A DNA stretch of 39,192 nt, taken from positions 143,709-182,900 of the forward strand of contig NZ_LMIJ01000013.1 of NCBI RefSeq assembly GCF_001428665.1, read 5' to 3'. The DNA comes from Acidovorax sp. Root219 (GTDB lineage Bacteria; Pseudomonadota; Gammaproteobacteria; Burkholderiales; Burkholderiaceae_C). Positions 1 to 8,397 of this stretch are shown one piece after another. Made by a program: the position numbers and the translations under genes. Numbering within the stretch: position 1 is the first letter of the stretch; the number at the start of each line of letters is the position of its first letter. Under the pieces are notes generated by a model. That model ran no database searches, was not told the DNA's origin, and saw only the letters and a list, made by a program, of their open reading frames with translations.

Positions 1-40
1 AGCACAGGCACACAGCTCGCACAGCCCACCATCCGGCACG

Positions 41-65
41 AAAAAATGGCCGCGATCAGCGGCCA
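41..65 (-). terminator. Rho-independent terminator of the fasciclin gene
   Basis: Read on the minus strand, a perfect 7-bp stem (47-53 with 59-65) closes a 5-base loop and is followed directly by six T (41-46). It lies 25 bases past the stop codon of the fasciclin-domain gene, so that gene is probably transcribed alone. Confidence 0.85.
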
Positions 66-89
66 CTCTTCAGAACCTACAACCCATCA

Positions 90-653
90 TCACTTAGGCA
101 GCAGCACCTTGTCCACCACATGGATCACGCCATTGGACTGGTAAACATCCGCAATCGTCACATTCGCCATACCACCCTTTTCATCGGTCAGCGAAATGGT
201 CTTGCCACTGGCCTTGGCCGTGAGCGTGCCACCCGCCACCGTCTTGATGCTGGCCATGCCCTTGCCATCGGCAATCATCTTCGACAAGGCCGCCGCATCC
301 CACTTGCCCGCCACCACATGGTAGGTCAGCACGGTGGTCAGCGTGGCCTTGTTCTCGGGCTTGAGCAGCGTGTCCACCGTGCCGGCAGGCAGGGCTGCAA
401 ACGCGGCGTTGGTGGGTGCGAACACGGTGAACGGGCCTGGGCCCTTCAGGGTATCGACCAGGCCGGCAGCCTTGACTGCTGCCACCAGCGTGGTGTGGTC
501 CTTGGAGTTCACGGCGTTGTCGATGATGTCCTTGCTGGCCATCATGGGGGCGCCGCCCACCATCACATCGGCAGCCATGGAGGGGATGGCTGCGGCAGCC
601 AGAGCTGCGGCGATACCGATGGACGCGAGGCGGGCATTGAAACGGATGGTCAT
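90..653 (-). CDS. Secreted fasciclin (FAS1) domain protein
   Basis: A 187-residue exported protein with one FAS1 domain, a fold used in cell-surface adhesion proteins; small bacterial secreted FAS1 proteins mostly have no proven function. Residues 1 to about 28 form a signal peptide (MTIRF, an Ala-rich hydrophobic core, then SMAAD). The FAS1 domain fills the rest, with the H1 box FTVFAPTNAAF, the central YHVVAG segment and the H2 box VIHVVDKVLLPK at the very C terminus. The frame stays open 26 codons further upstream, but the ATG at 653 is chosen because AGGAG lies 6 bases before it and the signal peptide starts there. It has its own terminator, so it looks monocistronic. The ligand is unknown. 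Confidence 0.9.
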   Translation of the reverse strand: MTIRFNARLASIGIAAALAAAAIPSMAADVMVGGAPMMASKDIIDNAVNSKDHTTLVAAVKAAGLVDTLKGPGPFTVFAPTNAAFAALPAGTVDTLLKPENKATLTTVLTYHVVAGKWDAAALSKMIADGKGMASIKTVAGGTLTAKASGKTISLTDEKGGMANVTIADVYQSNGVIHVVDKVLLPK

Positions 654-776
654 GAAAATCTCCTGAAGTCGATTGATGGACTGACTGGTTGTCTTTGACC
701 GCATGAGAAATGCCACGCGGCTGTCAATCAATACGGCGCCCGCAATGCATCGGATTCAACCGCAGAAAAAAAAGCC

Positions 777-812
777 CAAAAAAAATCGCCCCCAGCGCTG
801 GTCGGGGGCGAT
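777..812 (-). terminator. Rho-independent terminator of the decarboxylase gene
   Basis: On the minus strand a perfect 9-bp stem (785-793 with 804-812) encloses a 10-base loop and runs into a tract of eight T (778-785). It lies about 45 bases beyond the decarboxylase stop codon and separates that gene from the fasciclin gene downstream. Confidence 0.88.
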
Positions 813-855
813 CGATCTGCAGGGTCCGGGCTTTGCCGAACCCTGCCATTGGTTG

Positions 856-3234
856 CTAGATGGTGCGGCCGAAAGGCCCGTCCGAACCCACCTGCACCAG
901 GTTCTTGTCAGTCGCCAGCGGCTTGGGGTTCTTCTTGGTGGGCTTGGCTGGCACTTCCTCGGCCACGCAGTCGGCGTAGTAGCGCACGTGGCCGCCCTCG
1001 TCCTCGACCTCGACCAGGCCATGGATGTCGGTCTCGAAGCCCGGGCACAGCTTGGCGAATTCGCGGGCGAATTTGAGGTAGTCCACGATCTTCTTGTTGA
1101 ACACTTCACCAGGGATCAACAGCGGAATGCCCGGTGGGTACGGCGTGACCAGGCCCACGGTGATGCGGCCTTCGAGCTGGTCGATCTCCACGCGCTCGGT
1201 CTTGCGGTGCGCGATGTGCGCGTACGCGTCCGATGGCTTCATGGCAGGCGTCAGGTCCGACAGGTACATCTCGGTCGTCAGGCGCGCGATGTCGTACTTG
1301 GCGTACATCTCGTGCACGTGCTGGCACAGGTCCTGCAGGCCCATGCGCTCGTAGCGCTTGTGCTGCTGGCAGAACTCGGGAAGGATGCGCCACATGGGCT
1401 GGTTCTTCTCGTAGTCGTCCTTGAACTGCTGCAGCGCGGTGAGCAGCGTGTTCCAGCGGCCCTTGGTGATGCCGATGGTGAACATCACGAAGAAGCTGTA
1501 CAGGCCGGTCTTCTCGACCACCACGCCGTGCTCGGCCAGGTACTTGGTGACGATGGACGCGGGGATGCCGGTCTTGTCGAACTTGCCGTCCAGGTTCAGG
1601 CCCGGCGTGACGATGGTCGACTTGATCGGGTCCAGCATGTTGAAGCCGTCGGCCAGTTGGCCAAAGCCGTGCCACTTGGCGCCGGCCTTCTTGCTCTTGC
1701 TGTCGCTGCGGATGATCCAGTCTTCCGCACGGCCCATGCCCTCTTCCACGAGCTTGTCGGGGCCCCAGACCTTGAACCACCAGTCCTTCTTGCCGAAGTC
1801 GTTTTCGATCTGGCGCATGGCGCGGCGAAAGTCGAGCGCCTCCAGGATGCTCTCTTCCACCAGCGCGGTGCCGCCGGGCGGCTCCATCATGGCGGCCGCC
1901 ACGTCGCAGCTGGCGATGATGCTGTACTGCGGGCTGGTGCTGGTGTGCATCAGGTAGGCCTCGTTGAAGAGGTGGCGGTCCAGCTTGGTGGTCTGCGAGT
2001 CCTGCACCAGCACGTGGCTGGCCTGGCTGATGCCGGCCAGCAGCTTGTGGATGGACTGCGTGGCATAGGTCACCGAGTGCTTGGGGCGCGTGCGCTTCTT
2101 GCCCATGGCATGGTAGGTGCCATAGAAGGGGTGGAAGGCCGCGTGCGGCAACCAGGCTTCATCGAAGTGCAGGTTCTCCACGTAGCCGTCGAGCATGCCC
2201 TTGATGGTCTCGGTGTTGTAGAGCACGCCGTCGTAGGTGGACTGCGTGAGCGTAAGCACGCGCGGCTTGACCTTGGCAGCGTCCACGCCCTTGAGCAAGG
2301 GGTTGGCCTTGATCTTGGCCTGGATGGCCGCCGGCTCGAACTCGCTTTGCGGAATGGGCCCGATGATGCCGAAGTGGTTGCGCGTGGGCTTCATGAACAC
2401 CGGGATGGCCCCGGTCATGATGATGCTGTGCAGGATGGACTTGTGGCAGTTGCGGTCCACCACCACCACGTCGCCCGGGGCCACCGTGTGGTGCCACACC
2501 ATCTTGTTGGAGGTGCTGGTGCCGTTGGTCACGAAGAAGCAGTGGTCGGCATTGAAGATGCGCGCGGCATTGCGCTCGCTCTCGCCGATGGCGCCGTTGT
2601 GGTCCAGCAGCTGGCCGAGCTCTTCCACCGCATTGCACACGTCGGCGCGCAGCATGTTCTCGCCATAGAACTGGTGGTACATCTGGCCCACCGGGCTTTT
2701 CAGGAAGGCCACGCCGCCCGAATGGCCGGGGCAGTGCCAGCTGTACGAGCCGTCTTCGGCGTAGTCGAGCAGCGCCTTGAAGAACGGCGGCTGCACGCCC
2801 TCCAGGTAGCTCTTGGCCTCGCGGATGATGTGGCGCGCCACGAATTCGGGGGTGTCCTCGAACATGTGGATGAAGCCGTGCAGCTCGCGCAGGATGTCGT
2901 TGGGCAGATGGCGGCTGGTCTTGGTCTCGCCGTGCACGTAGATCGGCACTTCGGTGTTCTTGCGGCGCACTTCACCGATGAAGCTGCGCAGGCTCAGCAC
3001 GATGGGGTCGAGCCCCTCGCCCACGGTGAACTCCTCGTCGTCGATGGACAGGATGAACGCACTGGCGCGGCTTTGCTGCTGCGCGAACTGCGACAGGTCG
3101 CCATAGCTGGTGACCCCCACCACCTCGAAGCCCTCGGCCTCGATGGCTTGCGCCAGGGCGCGGATGCCCAGACCCGAGGTGTTCTCGGAACGATAGTCCT
3201 CATCGATGATGATGATGGGAAAACGAAACTTCAT
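856..3234 (-). CDS. Orn/Lys/Arg decarboxylase, PLP-dependent (fold type I, AdiA/LdcI-like)
   Basis: A 792-residue pyridoxal-phosphate decarboxylase of the large inducible group (AdiA, LdcI, SpeF), which turn a basic amino acid into a diamine or agmatine and consume a proton. The N-terminal wing domain (about 1-130, MKFRFPIIIIDED) is CheY-like. The PLP domain carries GTSTSNK near 238, a PLP-contacting Asp in FDEAW (about 358) and the Schiff-base lysine in SIHKLLAG (Lys397). The C-terminal domain holds the VTPYPPGIPLLIPGE segment near the active site. Length and domains match arginine/lysine decarboxylases, but I cannot assign the substrate by eye. The start ATG at 3234 has GGAGG 6 bases upstream. 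No antiporter gene is adjacent, unlike classical acid-resistance operons, so a polyamine role is equally possible. Confidence 0.92.
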   Translation of the reverse strand: MKFRFPIIIIDEDYRSENTSGLGIRALAQAIEAEGFEVVGVTSYGDLSQFAQQQSRASAFILSIDDEEFTVGEGLDPIVLSLRSFIGEVRRKNTEVPIYVHGETKTSRHLPNDILRELHGFIHMFEDTPEFVARHIIREAKSYLEGVQPPFFKALLDYAEDGSYSWHCPGHSGGVAFLKSPVGQMYHQFYGENMLRADVCNAVEELGQLLDHNGAIGESERNAARIFNADHCFFVTNGTSTSNKMVWHHTVAPGDVVVVDRNCHKSILHSIIMTGAIPVFMKPTRNHFGIIGPIPQSEFEPAAIQAKIKANPLLKGVDAAKVKPRVLTLTQSTYDGVLYNTETIKGMLDGYVENLHFDEAWLPHAAFHPFYGTYHAMGKKRTRPKHSVTYATQSIHKLLAGISQASHVLVQDSQTTKLDRHLFNEAYLMHTSTSPQYSIIASCDVAAAMMEPPGGTALVEESILEALDFRRAMRQIENDFGKKDWWFKVWGPDKLVEEGMGRAEDWIIRSDSKSKKAGAKWHGFGQLADGFNMLDPIKSTIVTPGLNLDGKFDKTGIPASIVTKYLAEHGVVVEKTGLYSFFVMFTIGITKGRWNTLLTALQQFKDDYEKNQPMWRILPEFCQQHKRYERMGLQDLCQHVHEMYAKYDIARLTTEMYLSDLTPAMKPSDAYAHIAHRKTERVEIDQLEGRITVGLVTPYPPGIPLLIPGEVFNKKIVDYLKFAREFAKLCPGFETDIHGLVEVEDEGGHVRYYADCVAEEVPAKPTKKNPKPLATDKNLVQVGSDGPFGRTI

Positions 3235-3412
3235 GCGCAGCCTCCGTGAAACCGTGCCCTGCCGGCCAAAAAACGAAATAGGCGCGAAGTGTAAGGAATA
3301 ACGAAGTCAGGCCTTTGACCTGGGGTTCTTTTGACCCAGAATGTGGTGGATTAAGAACAGACACACAGGCTGTTCAGAATCGGAAGAACACACAACACAG
3401 GAGGAGGTACAC

Positions 3413-3838
3413 ATGGAGGAATCCACCATCTGGTGGCTGGCGGCAGGGATCGTGGTGGTGGCAGAAATGCTCACGGGCACGTTTTACCTGCTCATGATGG
3501 CCGTGGGCCTGGTTGCGGCGGCCTTGGCCGCGCACATGGGCCTGTCTTCGGCCTTGCAGATCATCGTTGCGGCCCTGGTGGGCGGCGGGGCCGTGGTGGC
3601 CTGGCACTTTGCCAGGCGCAAGCGCCCGGGCGACCCATCACCGCGCGCAGACCGCAGCGTGAACATGGACGTGGGTGAAACCATCCTCATCGAGGGCTGG
3701 AACCCCGATGGCACCACCACCGTGAAATACCGGGGCGCCATGTGGACGGCCATCCACCGCCCGGGTGTCACCCCTTCCACCGGCATGCACCGGGTCGCCG
3801 AACTGGTGGGCAACCGCCTGCTGGTCGACCCCATGTAA
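3413..3838 (+). CDS. NfeD family membrane protein (short form)
   Basis: A 141-residue membrane protein of the short NfeD type. Two hydrophobic segments at about 6-27 and 30-62 (WWLAAGIVVVAEM..., LIIVAALVGGGAVVAW region) precede a basic stretch and a C-terminal OB-fold-like domain (about 75-141) with the typical pattern GETILIEGW...VKYRGAMWTA and a final LLVDPM. Such proteins pair with SPFH proteins, which follows directly 32 bases downstream. The frame is open 24 codons upstream, but the ATG at 3413 has a very strong ribosome site (GGAGGAGG, 3400-3407). Function is probably in the organisation or quality control of membrane microdomains; this is known of the family, not shown here. Confidence 0.88.
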   Translation: MEESTIWWLAAGIVVVAEMLTGTFYLLMMAVGLVAAALAAHMGLSSALQIIVAALVGGGAVVAWHFARRKRPGDPSPRADRSVNMDVGETILIEGWNPDGTTTVKYRGAMWTAIHRPGVTPSTGMHRVAELVGNRLLVDPM

Positions 3839-3870
3839 CCCCCAACGTTCAAGAACACTGAAAGTCGTCC

Positions 3871-4797
3871 ATGGACAAAACCTACATCGCGCTCGTCATC
3901 ATCGTCATCGTGGCGGTCTTCATCATCCGCAGCTTCAAGCAGGTGCCCCAGCAGAACGCCTGGGTGGTGGAACGCCTGGGCAAGTACCACAGCACGCTGG
4001 CGCCTGGACTCAAGCTGATCATCCCGTTCATCGACAAGGTCGCCTACAAGCACAGCCTCAAGGAAATCCCGCTCGACGTGCCCAGCCAGGTCTGCATCAC
4101 GCGCGACAACACGCAGCTTCAGGTGGACGGCATCCTGTACTTCCAGGTGACCGACCCCATGCGCGCCAGCTACGGCTCGTCCAACTACATCATGGCCGTG
4201 ACGCAACTGGCCCAGACCTCGCTGCGCTCGGTGATCGGCAAGCTCGAACTGGACAAGACCTTCGAAGAGCGCGACATCATCAACGCCCAGGTGGTCCAGG
4301 CCATCGATGAGGCGGCCCTGAACTGGGGCGTGAAGGTGTTGCGCTATGAAATCAAGGACCTGACGCCCCCGGCCGAAATCCTGCGATCCATGCAGGCCCA
4401 GATCACCGCCGAGCGTGAAAAGCGCGCCCTGATCGCCGCCTCCGAGGGCCGGCGCCAGGAGCAGATCAACATCGCCACTGGCGAGCGCGAGGCCTTCATC
4501 GCCCGCTCCGAAGGTGAAAAGCAGGCCCAGATCAACAACGCCCAGGGCGAGGCCGCAGCCATCATGGCCGTGGCCGAAGCCACCGCCCAGGCCATCGAGC
4601 GCGTGGCCGCCGCCATCCGCCAGCCCGGCGGCGAACAGGCCGTGCAGCTCAAGGTCGCCGAAAAGGCCGTGGAGGCTTACGGCAAGGTGGCCGCCGATGC
4701 CACCACCACCCTCATCGTGCCCAGCAACATGACCGAGGTCTCGGCCCTGATTGGCTCGGCGATGAAGATGGTGCAGACGACGCAAAGAACCGTGTGA
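3871..4797 (+). CDS. SPFH/Band 7 protein, stomatin/paraslipin-like (QmcA type)
   Basis: A 308-residue stomatin-like protein. One N-terminal transmembrane segment (about 5-24, ALVIIVIVAVFII) is followed by the Band 7/SPFH domain (about 25-185: VPQQNAWVVERLGKY, PFIDKV, DVPSQVCITRDN, YGSSNYIMAVTQLAQTSLRSVIG) and a long helical, charged coiled-coil rich in Ala, Glu and Gln (about 190-265: REKRALIAASEGRRQEQI, GEREAFIARSEGEKQAQI). The C terminus is hydrophobic. The family assembles into ring-shaped scaffolds in the inner membrane and works with NfeD proteins; the short-NfeD gene lies immediately upstream and the two form an operon closed by a terminator. Confidence 0.93.
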   Translation: MDKTYIALVIIVIVAVFIIRSFKQVPQQNAWVVERLGKYHSTLAPGLKLIIPFIDKVAYKHSLKEIPLDVPSQVCITRDNTQLQVDGILYFQVTDPMRASYGSSNYIMAVTQLAQTSLRSVIGKLELDKTFEERDIINAQVVQAIDEAALNWGVKVLRYEIKDLTPPAEILRSMQAQITAEREKRALIAASEGRRQEQINIATGEREAFIARSEGEKQAQINNAQGEAAAIMAVAEATAQAIERVAAAIRQPGGEQAVQLKVAEKAVEAYGKVAADATTTLIVPSNMTEVSALIGSAMKMVQTTQRTV

Positions 4798-4801
4798 CAC
4801 C

Positions 4802-4844
4802 ACGCTCCGGATGACGGAGCGCTCAGGCAGCGGAGCGTTTTTTT
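4802..4844 (+). terminator. Rho-independent terminator of the nfeD-stomatin operon
   Basis: Five bases after the stomatin stop codon, an 8-bp arm (4802-4809) can pair with 4831-4838 next to seven T (4838-4844). A third copy of the arm at 4815-4821 allows an alternative, shorter hairpin, so two mutually exclusive stems are possible. Confidence 0.85.
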
Positions 4845-4888
4845 GCACCGCTCTGCCCCAACTTCCAAAAGCAGCCCAAACCTGTGGC

Positions 4889-4894
4889 TATAAT
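4889..4894 (+). promoter_or_regulatory. -10 box of the tRNA-Ser promoter
   Basis: A perfect TATAAT lies 10 bases before the first base of the tRNA gene. No good -35 match is visible at 16-18 bases upstream; the region is A/C-rich (4861-4880). Spacing puts the transcription start only a few bases before the mature 5' end. Confidence 0.65.
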
Positions 4895-4904
4895 CGAAGG
4901 CTTC

Positions 4905-4995
<91 letters not shown>

Positions 4996-5001
4996 AGATA
5001 C

Positions 5002-5036
5002 AACCCCAAGTGGCTCACGCTGCTTGGGGTTTTTTC
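5002..5036 (+). terminator. Rho-independent terminator of tRNA-Ser
   Basis: A perfect 9-bp stem (5002-5010 with 5023-5031) with a 12-base loop ends in six T (5030-5035), seven bases after the CCA end of the tRNA. Confidence 0.88.
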
Positions 5037-5101
5037 TTGGCTGTGCGGCCTTGCCCGGCCCGCATGCAACTGCCCCAGATCGGCAACCGGAGACAACGCG
5101 C

Positions 5102-5263
5102 ATGAGGCTGTCAACCATCTGCCAACGGGCCATGCCCTTCCCCGAAGTGACCGAAGAGCAGCACCACGATTTCGCAGCGCTGCAGAACAAAGGCAAGATC
5201 TTCGCCACAGCGCAGGACAGCGAAACAGCGCCCCGGGCGCCAAGCGCGCGATCTGCCGGCTGA
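5102..5263 (+). pseudogene. Probable remnant of a YjbR/MmcQ-like gene
   Basis: A 53-codon frame starts with MRLSTICQRA and contains FPEVTEEQHH and, shortly after, GKIFATAQD. The spacing and wording recall the N terminus of YjbR/MmcQ proteins (start helix, PE-TEE, then GK-FAT), which are normally about 110-120 residues of a DNA-binding-like fold. Here the frame breaks into Pro/Ala/Arg-rich sequence and stops. CGGAGA lies 9 bases before the ATG, as expected of a former start. No continuation of the family is visible in the other frames downstream. Alternative: chance resemblance in GC-rich DNA. Confidence 0.4.
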
Positions 5264-5417
5264 TGGCGAGGTGATCCGCGAGCTGTGCGCGAGCGGGCAA
5301 TGGCAGGGGACGCGCCTGCCCCAGGCCCGAAAGCCTGAATTTGCGCCCCCGGATCGAGAAGTAGTTAACACTCCAGCGCGGCCGAAGGCTTGTTGCCCGG
5401 GCCCCTCAGACCTAACC

Positions 5418-5464
5418 TTGGCGCACCTGGAATCATCGATCCAACGCCAAGCCGGCATTCCAGG
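5418..5464 (+). repeat. Interleaved inverted repeats (possible pseudoknot) upstream of the hydrolase gene
   Basis: A 6-bp stem (5418-5423 with 5445-5450) and an 8-bp perfect stem (5426-5433 with 5457-5464) cross each other: the left arm of the second lies inside the loop of the first and its right arm outside. In RNA this is the topology of an H-type pseudoknot. It ends 73 bases before the hydrolase start codon. Confidence 0.35.
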
Positions 5465-5537
5465 AGTCAAGTGCGTGAGCTGCGGCAGGCACCCAAGCAT
5501 CCCCAGCCCTTCCTGCCCTTCCAACTGGAGTAGTCCG

Positions 5538-6623
5538 ATGAAGCATTTCTGCCTCCTGGCCATCACCGCGGCGATCGCGGCCCACAGCCCGCTCGCAAGC
5601 GCGCAGGCAACCCTCAACCTGAACGATGGCGCGTTGCGCATCCCCAGCCTGACGGTGGGAGCCGATATCTATACCAACGTGGTGCTGCGCTACGGCGCAG
5701 ACGGGCGGTTCGGCCTGGAAGCAGCCACGCCCCCTGCCGGCAACCCGGGTGGTGGTGGCGGCGGCGGCGCAGCCCAGACCCTCCAGCTGGCCTATGCGCC
5801 CCAGCCGAACACCCAGTACTGGTACAACGCGCAAGGCCGGGTCGTCGCCACCTGCTCCAACCTGCCCCAGGCGGCCATCACCCTCAAGATCCCGGCCGGT
5901 GCCACGGCCCAGGCCAAGGTGCCGTTGGTGATCAGTCTGGCGGGCTGGGCACCCAATGGCAATCCGCCGGCGCCCGTGCCGCAGGACCCGGCCGGGCTGG
6001 ACCAGTTCAGCGCTGCCGGCATGGCAGCGGCCACCTTCGAGTACCGTGGGTGCGACAACTGGAGCAGCCCGCTGATTGCGCGCACCAACGTGAACGAGAC
6101 CTTCGACATCGCCAGTTCGGACTTCGGGCTGGGCCTGGCGGCGATCAAGGCCGCCGTCGCCGAGCGCAACCTGCCCATCGACACCAGCCGCATCGTCGTG
6201 GCCGGCACCTCGTTCTCGAGCAACCTCATCTTCACGGTGGCCACCAAGCACCGGCTGCAGGGCGCCATTGCGCTGGCCGGGGGCTGCGACTACGACTGCA
6301 ATGCCACCGGCACAACGTACGAGCAGCCCAATGATTTCCGGGTCAACGGTGCCGCCATCCGCGTCGCAGCGGTCTCGGGCAGCGCCGACCAGCTGTTCCC
6401 ACCGGTCGGTCTGGGCAGCTCGGGCTACGGGGCCTCGGGCGCCCGGGCGCGCATCCTGACGACCATCCCCGACGGGGCCAGGAAGCCCGCTGCGTTCTAC
6501 ACCTACGTCGCACCAGGCGCCGGCCATGAAGTCAATGCGGCGATGTGGGCCAAGGCGCGGACGTTTGCGCAGTGCATGACCAATGTGCGCCCGGCGGCAG
6601 ACTGCGCGGCGGATGACCGCTGA
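5538..6623 (+). CDS. Secreted alpha/beta-hydrolase-like protein
   Basis: A 361-residue exported protein. Residues 1-24 are a signal peptide (MKHFCLLAITAAIA...ASAQA). A short beta-rich segment follows (about 25-70: ALRIPSLTVG, YTNVVLRYGADGRFGLE), then a Gly7 linker (NPGGGGGGGAAQ), then the catalytic-like domain from about 85. That domain has the alpha/beta-hydrolase order: a beta strand PLVISLAGWAP, a nucleophile elbow GTSFSS, an acid candidate in SGSADQLFP and a late GAGHE histidine. Cysteine pairs such as GGCDYDC suggest periplasmic disulfides. The substrate is unknown. ATG 5538 is chosen because the signal peptide begins there; GGAG is 12 bases upstream, a weak fit. It ends convergently with the diguanylate cyclase gene, a dispersed repeat lying between. 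Confidence 0.75.
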   Translation: MKHFCLLAITAAIAAHSPLASAQATLNLNDGALRIPSLTVGADIYTNVVLRYGADGRFGLEAATPPAGNPGGGGGGGAAQTLQLAYAPQPNTQYWYNAQGRVVATCSNLPQAAITLKIPAGATAQAKVPLVISLAGWAPNGNPPAPVPQDPAGLDQFSAAGMAAATFEYRGCDNWSSPLIARTNVNETFDIASSDFGLGLAAIKAAVAERNLPIDTSRIVVAGTSFSSNLIFTVATKHRLQGAIALAGGCDYDCNATGTTYEQPNDFRVNGAAIRVAAVSGSADQLFPPVGLGSSGYGASGARARILTTIPDGARKPAAFYTYVAPGAGHEVNAAMWAKARTFAQCMTNVRPAADCAADDR

Positions 6624-6648
6624 GCGGAAAGGCCCCCCGCCGGGCTTC

Positions 6649-6753
6649 ATGCGGATTTGCATTCGATCGTATAACTAGGCGGGGAGCCGCAGACAGTGCT
6701 ATAGCACGGCAAGGCGAACCAACGACGTTAGACGGTTGAAGGCAAATCCGTAT
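6649..6753. repeat. MITE-like dispersed repeat, copy 1
   Basis: A 105-base intergenic element bounded by 12-base terminal inverted repeats (6649-6660 and 6742-6753) that match at 11 of 12 positions, with core GCAAATCCG. Its left half (6647-6699, read on the minus strand) aligns without gaps to 11000-11052 at 44 of 53 positions. It sits exactly between two convergent genes and its right end abuts the stop codon of the GGDEF gene. It has no coding capacity. Confidence 0.7.
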
Positions 6754-7808
6754 CAGTGCTGCAGCGCAGCGCTGCGGCGCTCGTGCTTGGCCTGGTACAT
6801 GGCCTCGTCCGCATGGCGGATGGCCGCGTCGGCCGTATTCAGCCCGGGGTCGGAGCAGACCACGCCCACACTGGCCCCCGGGTACTCCAGGATGCGTTGG
6901 CCGGCCAATGGAATGCGGCACACCGTGGCCTGCTGCAGGCGCTGGCGCAGGCTGTGGATGGCTTCGTCGGCGTCTTGCTCGCGCTGCGGGCCCGGGCCGA
7001 CGAAGACGAACTCATCCCCGCCGAACCGGCTCAGGAAGTCGCTTTCGCGCATGGCAGCGCGCAACTGGTTGGCAATGGCGCACAGCAAGGCGTCGCCCGC
7101 TTCGTGGCCGTGGCTGTCGTTGACCTGCTTGAAGCCGTCGAGGTCGAGAAAAGCCACCATCACCATGCTGCCCGAGCGCCGTGAGCGCGCATGCAGCCGC
7201 TCCAGCTCTTCGAACAGGGCGCGGCGGTTGGGCACGCCGGTGAGGGGGTCCAGCAAGGCCATGGTGGACAGCAATTCGTTCTTGCGCTGCAGCTCCTCCA
7301 GCAGTTGCTCGCGCTCGACCTGCTGGGCAATGAGGCCGGCGAACAGCTGCAGGATCTTCTCGGTCTCGGGAGTGAGTTCGGTGCGCTCGGCACTGGCTGC
7401 GCACAGCGTGCCATAGACCGCGCCGTCGGACAGCCGCACCGGCATGCTCACATAGGTCTGGATGCCCAGGGCGGCCGCAGCCTCCGAGTCGCCCCAGCAG
7501 CCCTGCACGTCGGCCGTGAACATGCGGCCTTCCTTGAGGGCACGGTAGCACAGGGTGTCGCCCCAGGGCACGGTCAGGCCCTCGGGAATCTCCATTTTGC
7601 GCGTATTGCGTGAGTACAGCACGTGCTGCAGCGCGCGCTGGAAGTCGATGGTGGTCAGGTAGGTGGATTCCAGCCGCGTGACCTTCTCCAGCATCTCCAG
7701 CAGCGGGCGGGTCAGTTCTTCCAGCGTCTTGGCCTGGACGACGGAGTCGGAAAGTCGGGCGAGAAGCGGTTCCATGGCAGCAGCAACGATGGGGTACATG
7801 GTTGGCAT
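6753..7808 (-). CDS. GAF-GGDEF diguanylate cyclase
   Basis: A 351-residue soluble signalling protein that should make cyclic-di-GMP from two GTP. An N-terminal GAF domain (about 20-165, with DTLCYRAL, YVSMPVRLSDGAVYGTLCA) is followed by a helical linker and a GGDEF domain (about 190-345, starting DPLTGVPNRRALFEE). The active-site motif is intact (RFGGDEFVF) and the inhibitory I-site RESD lies five residues before it, so product feedback is expected. No membrane segment is present; the GAF ligand is unknown. The start at 7808 is preferred over upstream (7862) and downstream (7799) codons because AGGTGG lies 6 bases before it. Monocistronic; its stop codon touches the dispersed repeat. Confidence 0.9.
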   Translation of the reverse strand: MPTMYPIVAAAMEPLLARLSDSVVQAKTLEELTRPLLEMLEKVTRLESTYLTTIDFQRALQHVLYSRNTRKMEIPEGLTVPWGDTLCYRALKEGRMFTADVQGCWGDSEAAAALGIQTYVSMPVRLSDGAVYGTLCAASAERTELTPETEKILQLFAGLIAQQVEREQLLEELQRKNELLSTMALLDPLTGVPNRRALFEELERLHARSRRSGSMVMVAFLDLDGFKQVNDSHGHEAGDALLCAIANQLRAAMRESDFLSRFGGDEFVFVGPGPQREQDADEAIHSLRQRLQQATVCRIPLAGQRILEYPGASVGVVCSDPGLNTADAAIRHADEAMYQAKHERRSAALQH

Positions 7809-7980
7809 GTCAGTCCACCTGCGGACGCAGCCCAAGCTGGCAATGTACGCCAATTGTGGCAATTAATTTATTGCCACACGAAGAAATGCAGGATAGAGCC
7901 GCTTTTGCTATCGGGCTGCAGCTGCAGCCGCTGCGGGCGATCCAGCAACCTGTCATGACGTGCAGCAACTCACCTTTCCC

Positions 7981-8397
7981 TCACGCAGACGCGCCCTCCA
8001 GTTCCTGCGCGGCAAACACCTCGCGTGCCGCGGCCAGGCCGTTGAGCGCCGCCGGGAAGCCCGCGTAAACGGCCATCTGCATGATGACCTCGACGATTTC
8101 CTCGCGCGTGACGCCCACGTTCAGGGCCGCCTGCAGGTGCACCTTGAGCTGCGGCGCGGCATTGCCCATGGCGGTGAGTGCCGCAACCACGGCGATCTCG
8201 CGGCTGCGCAGATCCAGGCCGGGGCGCGAGTAGATGTCGCCGAACGGGAACTCGATCAGGTAGCGCGCAAAGTCCGGCGCAATGCTGGCCAGGCTGTCGA
8301 TCACCCGCTCGCCGGCCTCACCGTCGATTTCGCGCAGTTTGGCCAGGCCCTGCTGGTAGCGGTCGGGGGCGGGATGTTTGGGGAAGGCTTGAAGCAC
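7981..8397 (-). CDS. Carboxymuconolactone decarboxylase (CMD) family protein
   Basis: A 138-residue all-helical protein of the CMD/AhpD superfamily. It shows the family blocks [37 protein letters not shown] and [16 protein letters not shown]. There is no CxxC motif, so it is not an AhpD-type peroxidase and sits nearer gamma-carboxymuconolactone decarboxylases of unknown substrate. The start is a GTG at 8397, supported by AAAGGA 6-7 bases upstream; an ATG at 8433 would lie deep in the preceding gene with no ribosome site. It lies directly behind a MerR regulator on the same strand, so the two probably form an operon and the CMD protein is a likely target of that regulator. Confidence 0.88.
   Translation of the reverse strand: MLQAFPKHPAPDRYQQGLAKLREIDGEAGERVIDSLASIAPDFARYLIEFPFGDIYSRPGLDLRSREIAVVAALTAMGNAAPQLKVHLQAALNVGVTREEIVEVIMQMAVYAGFPAALNGLAAAREVFAAQELEGASA

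Larger units (their letters stand above)
5037..5537. other. 500-base stretch without an intact gene
   Basis: Between the tRNA terminator and the start of the secreted hydrolase no complete gene can be supported. The segment holds a short remnant resembling the N terminus of a YjbR-like protein (5102-5263) and an interleaved pair of inverted repeats (5418-5464). The hydrolase frame stays open leftward to 5271 but that part lacks any recognisable protein character. The remainder shows nothing I can name. Confidence 0.6.

Noticed and set aside
703..3249. 848-codon open frame on the plus strand opposite the decarboxylase gene
   Set aside because: It is the antisense of a clear, fully conserved enzyme gene; the translation is His/Val/Gly/Arg-rich without known motifs, as expected from GC-rich codon bias.
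3301..3360. Promoter for nfeD around two TTGACC boxes (3315 and 3331)
   Set aside because: Neither has a convincing -10 box at the right distance.
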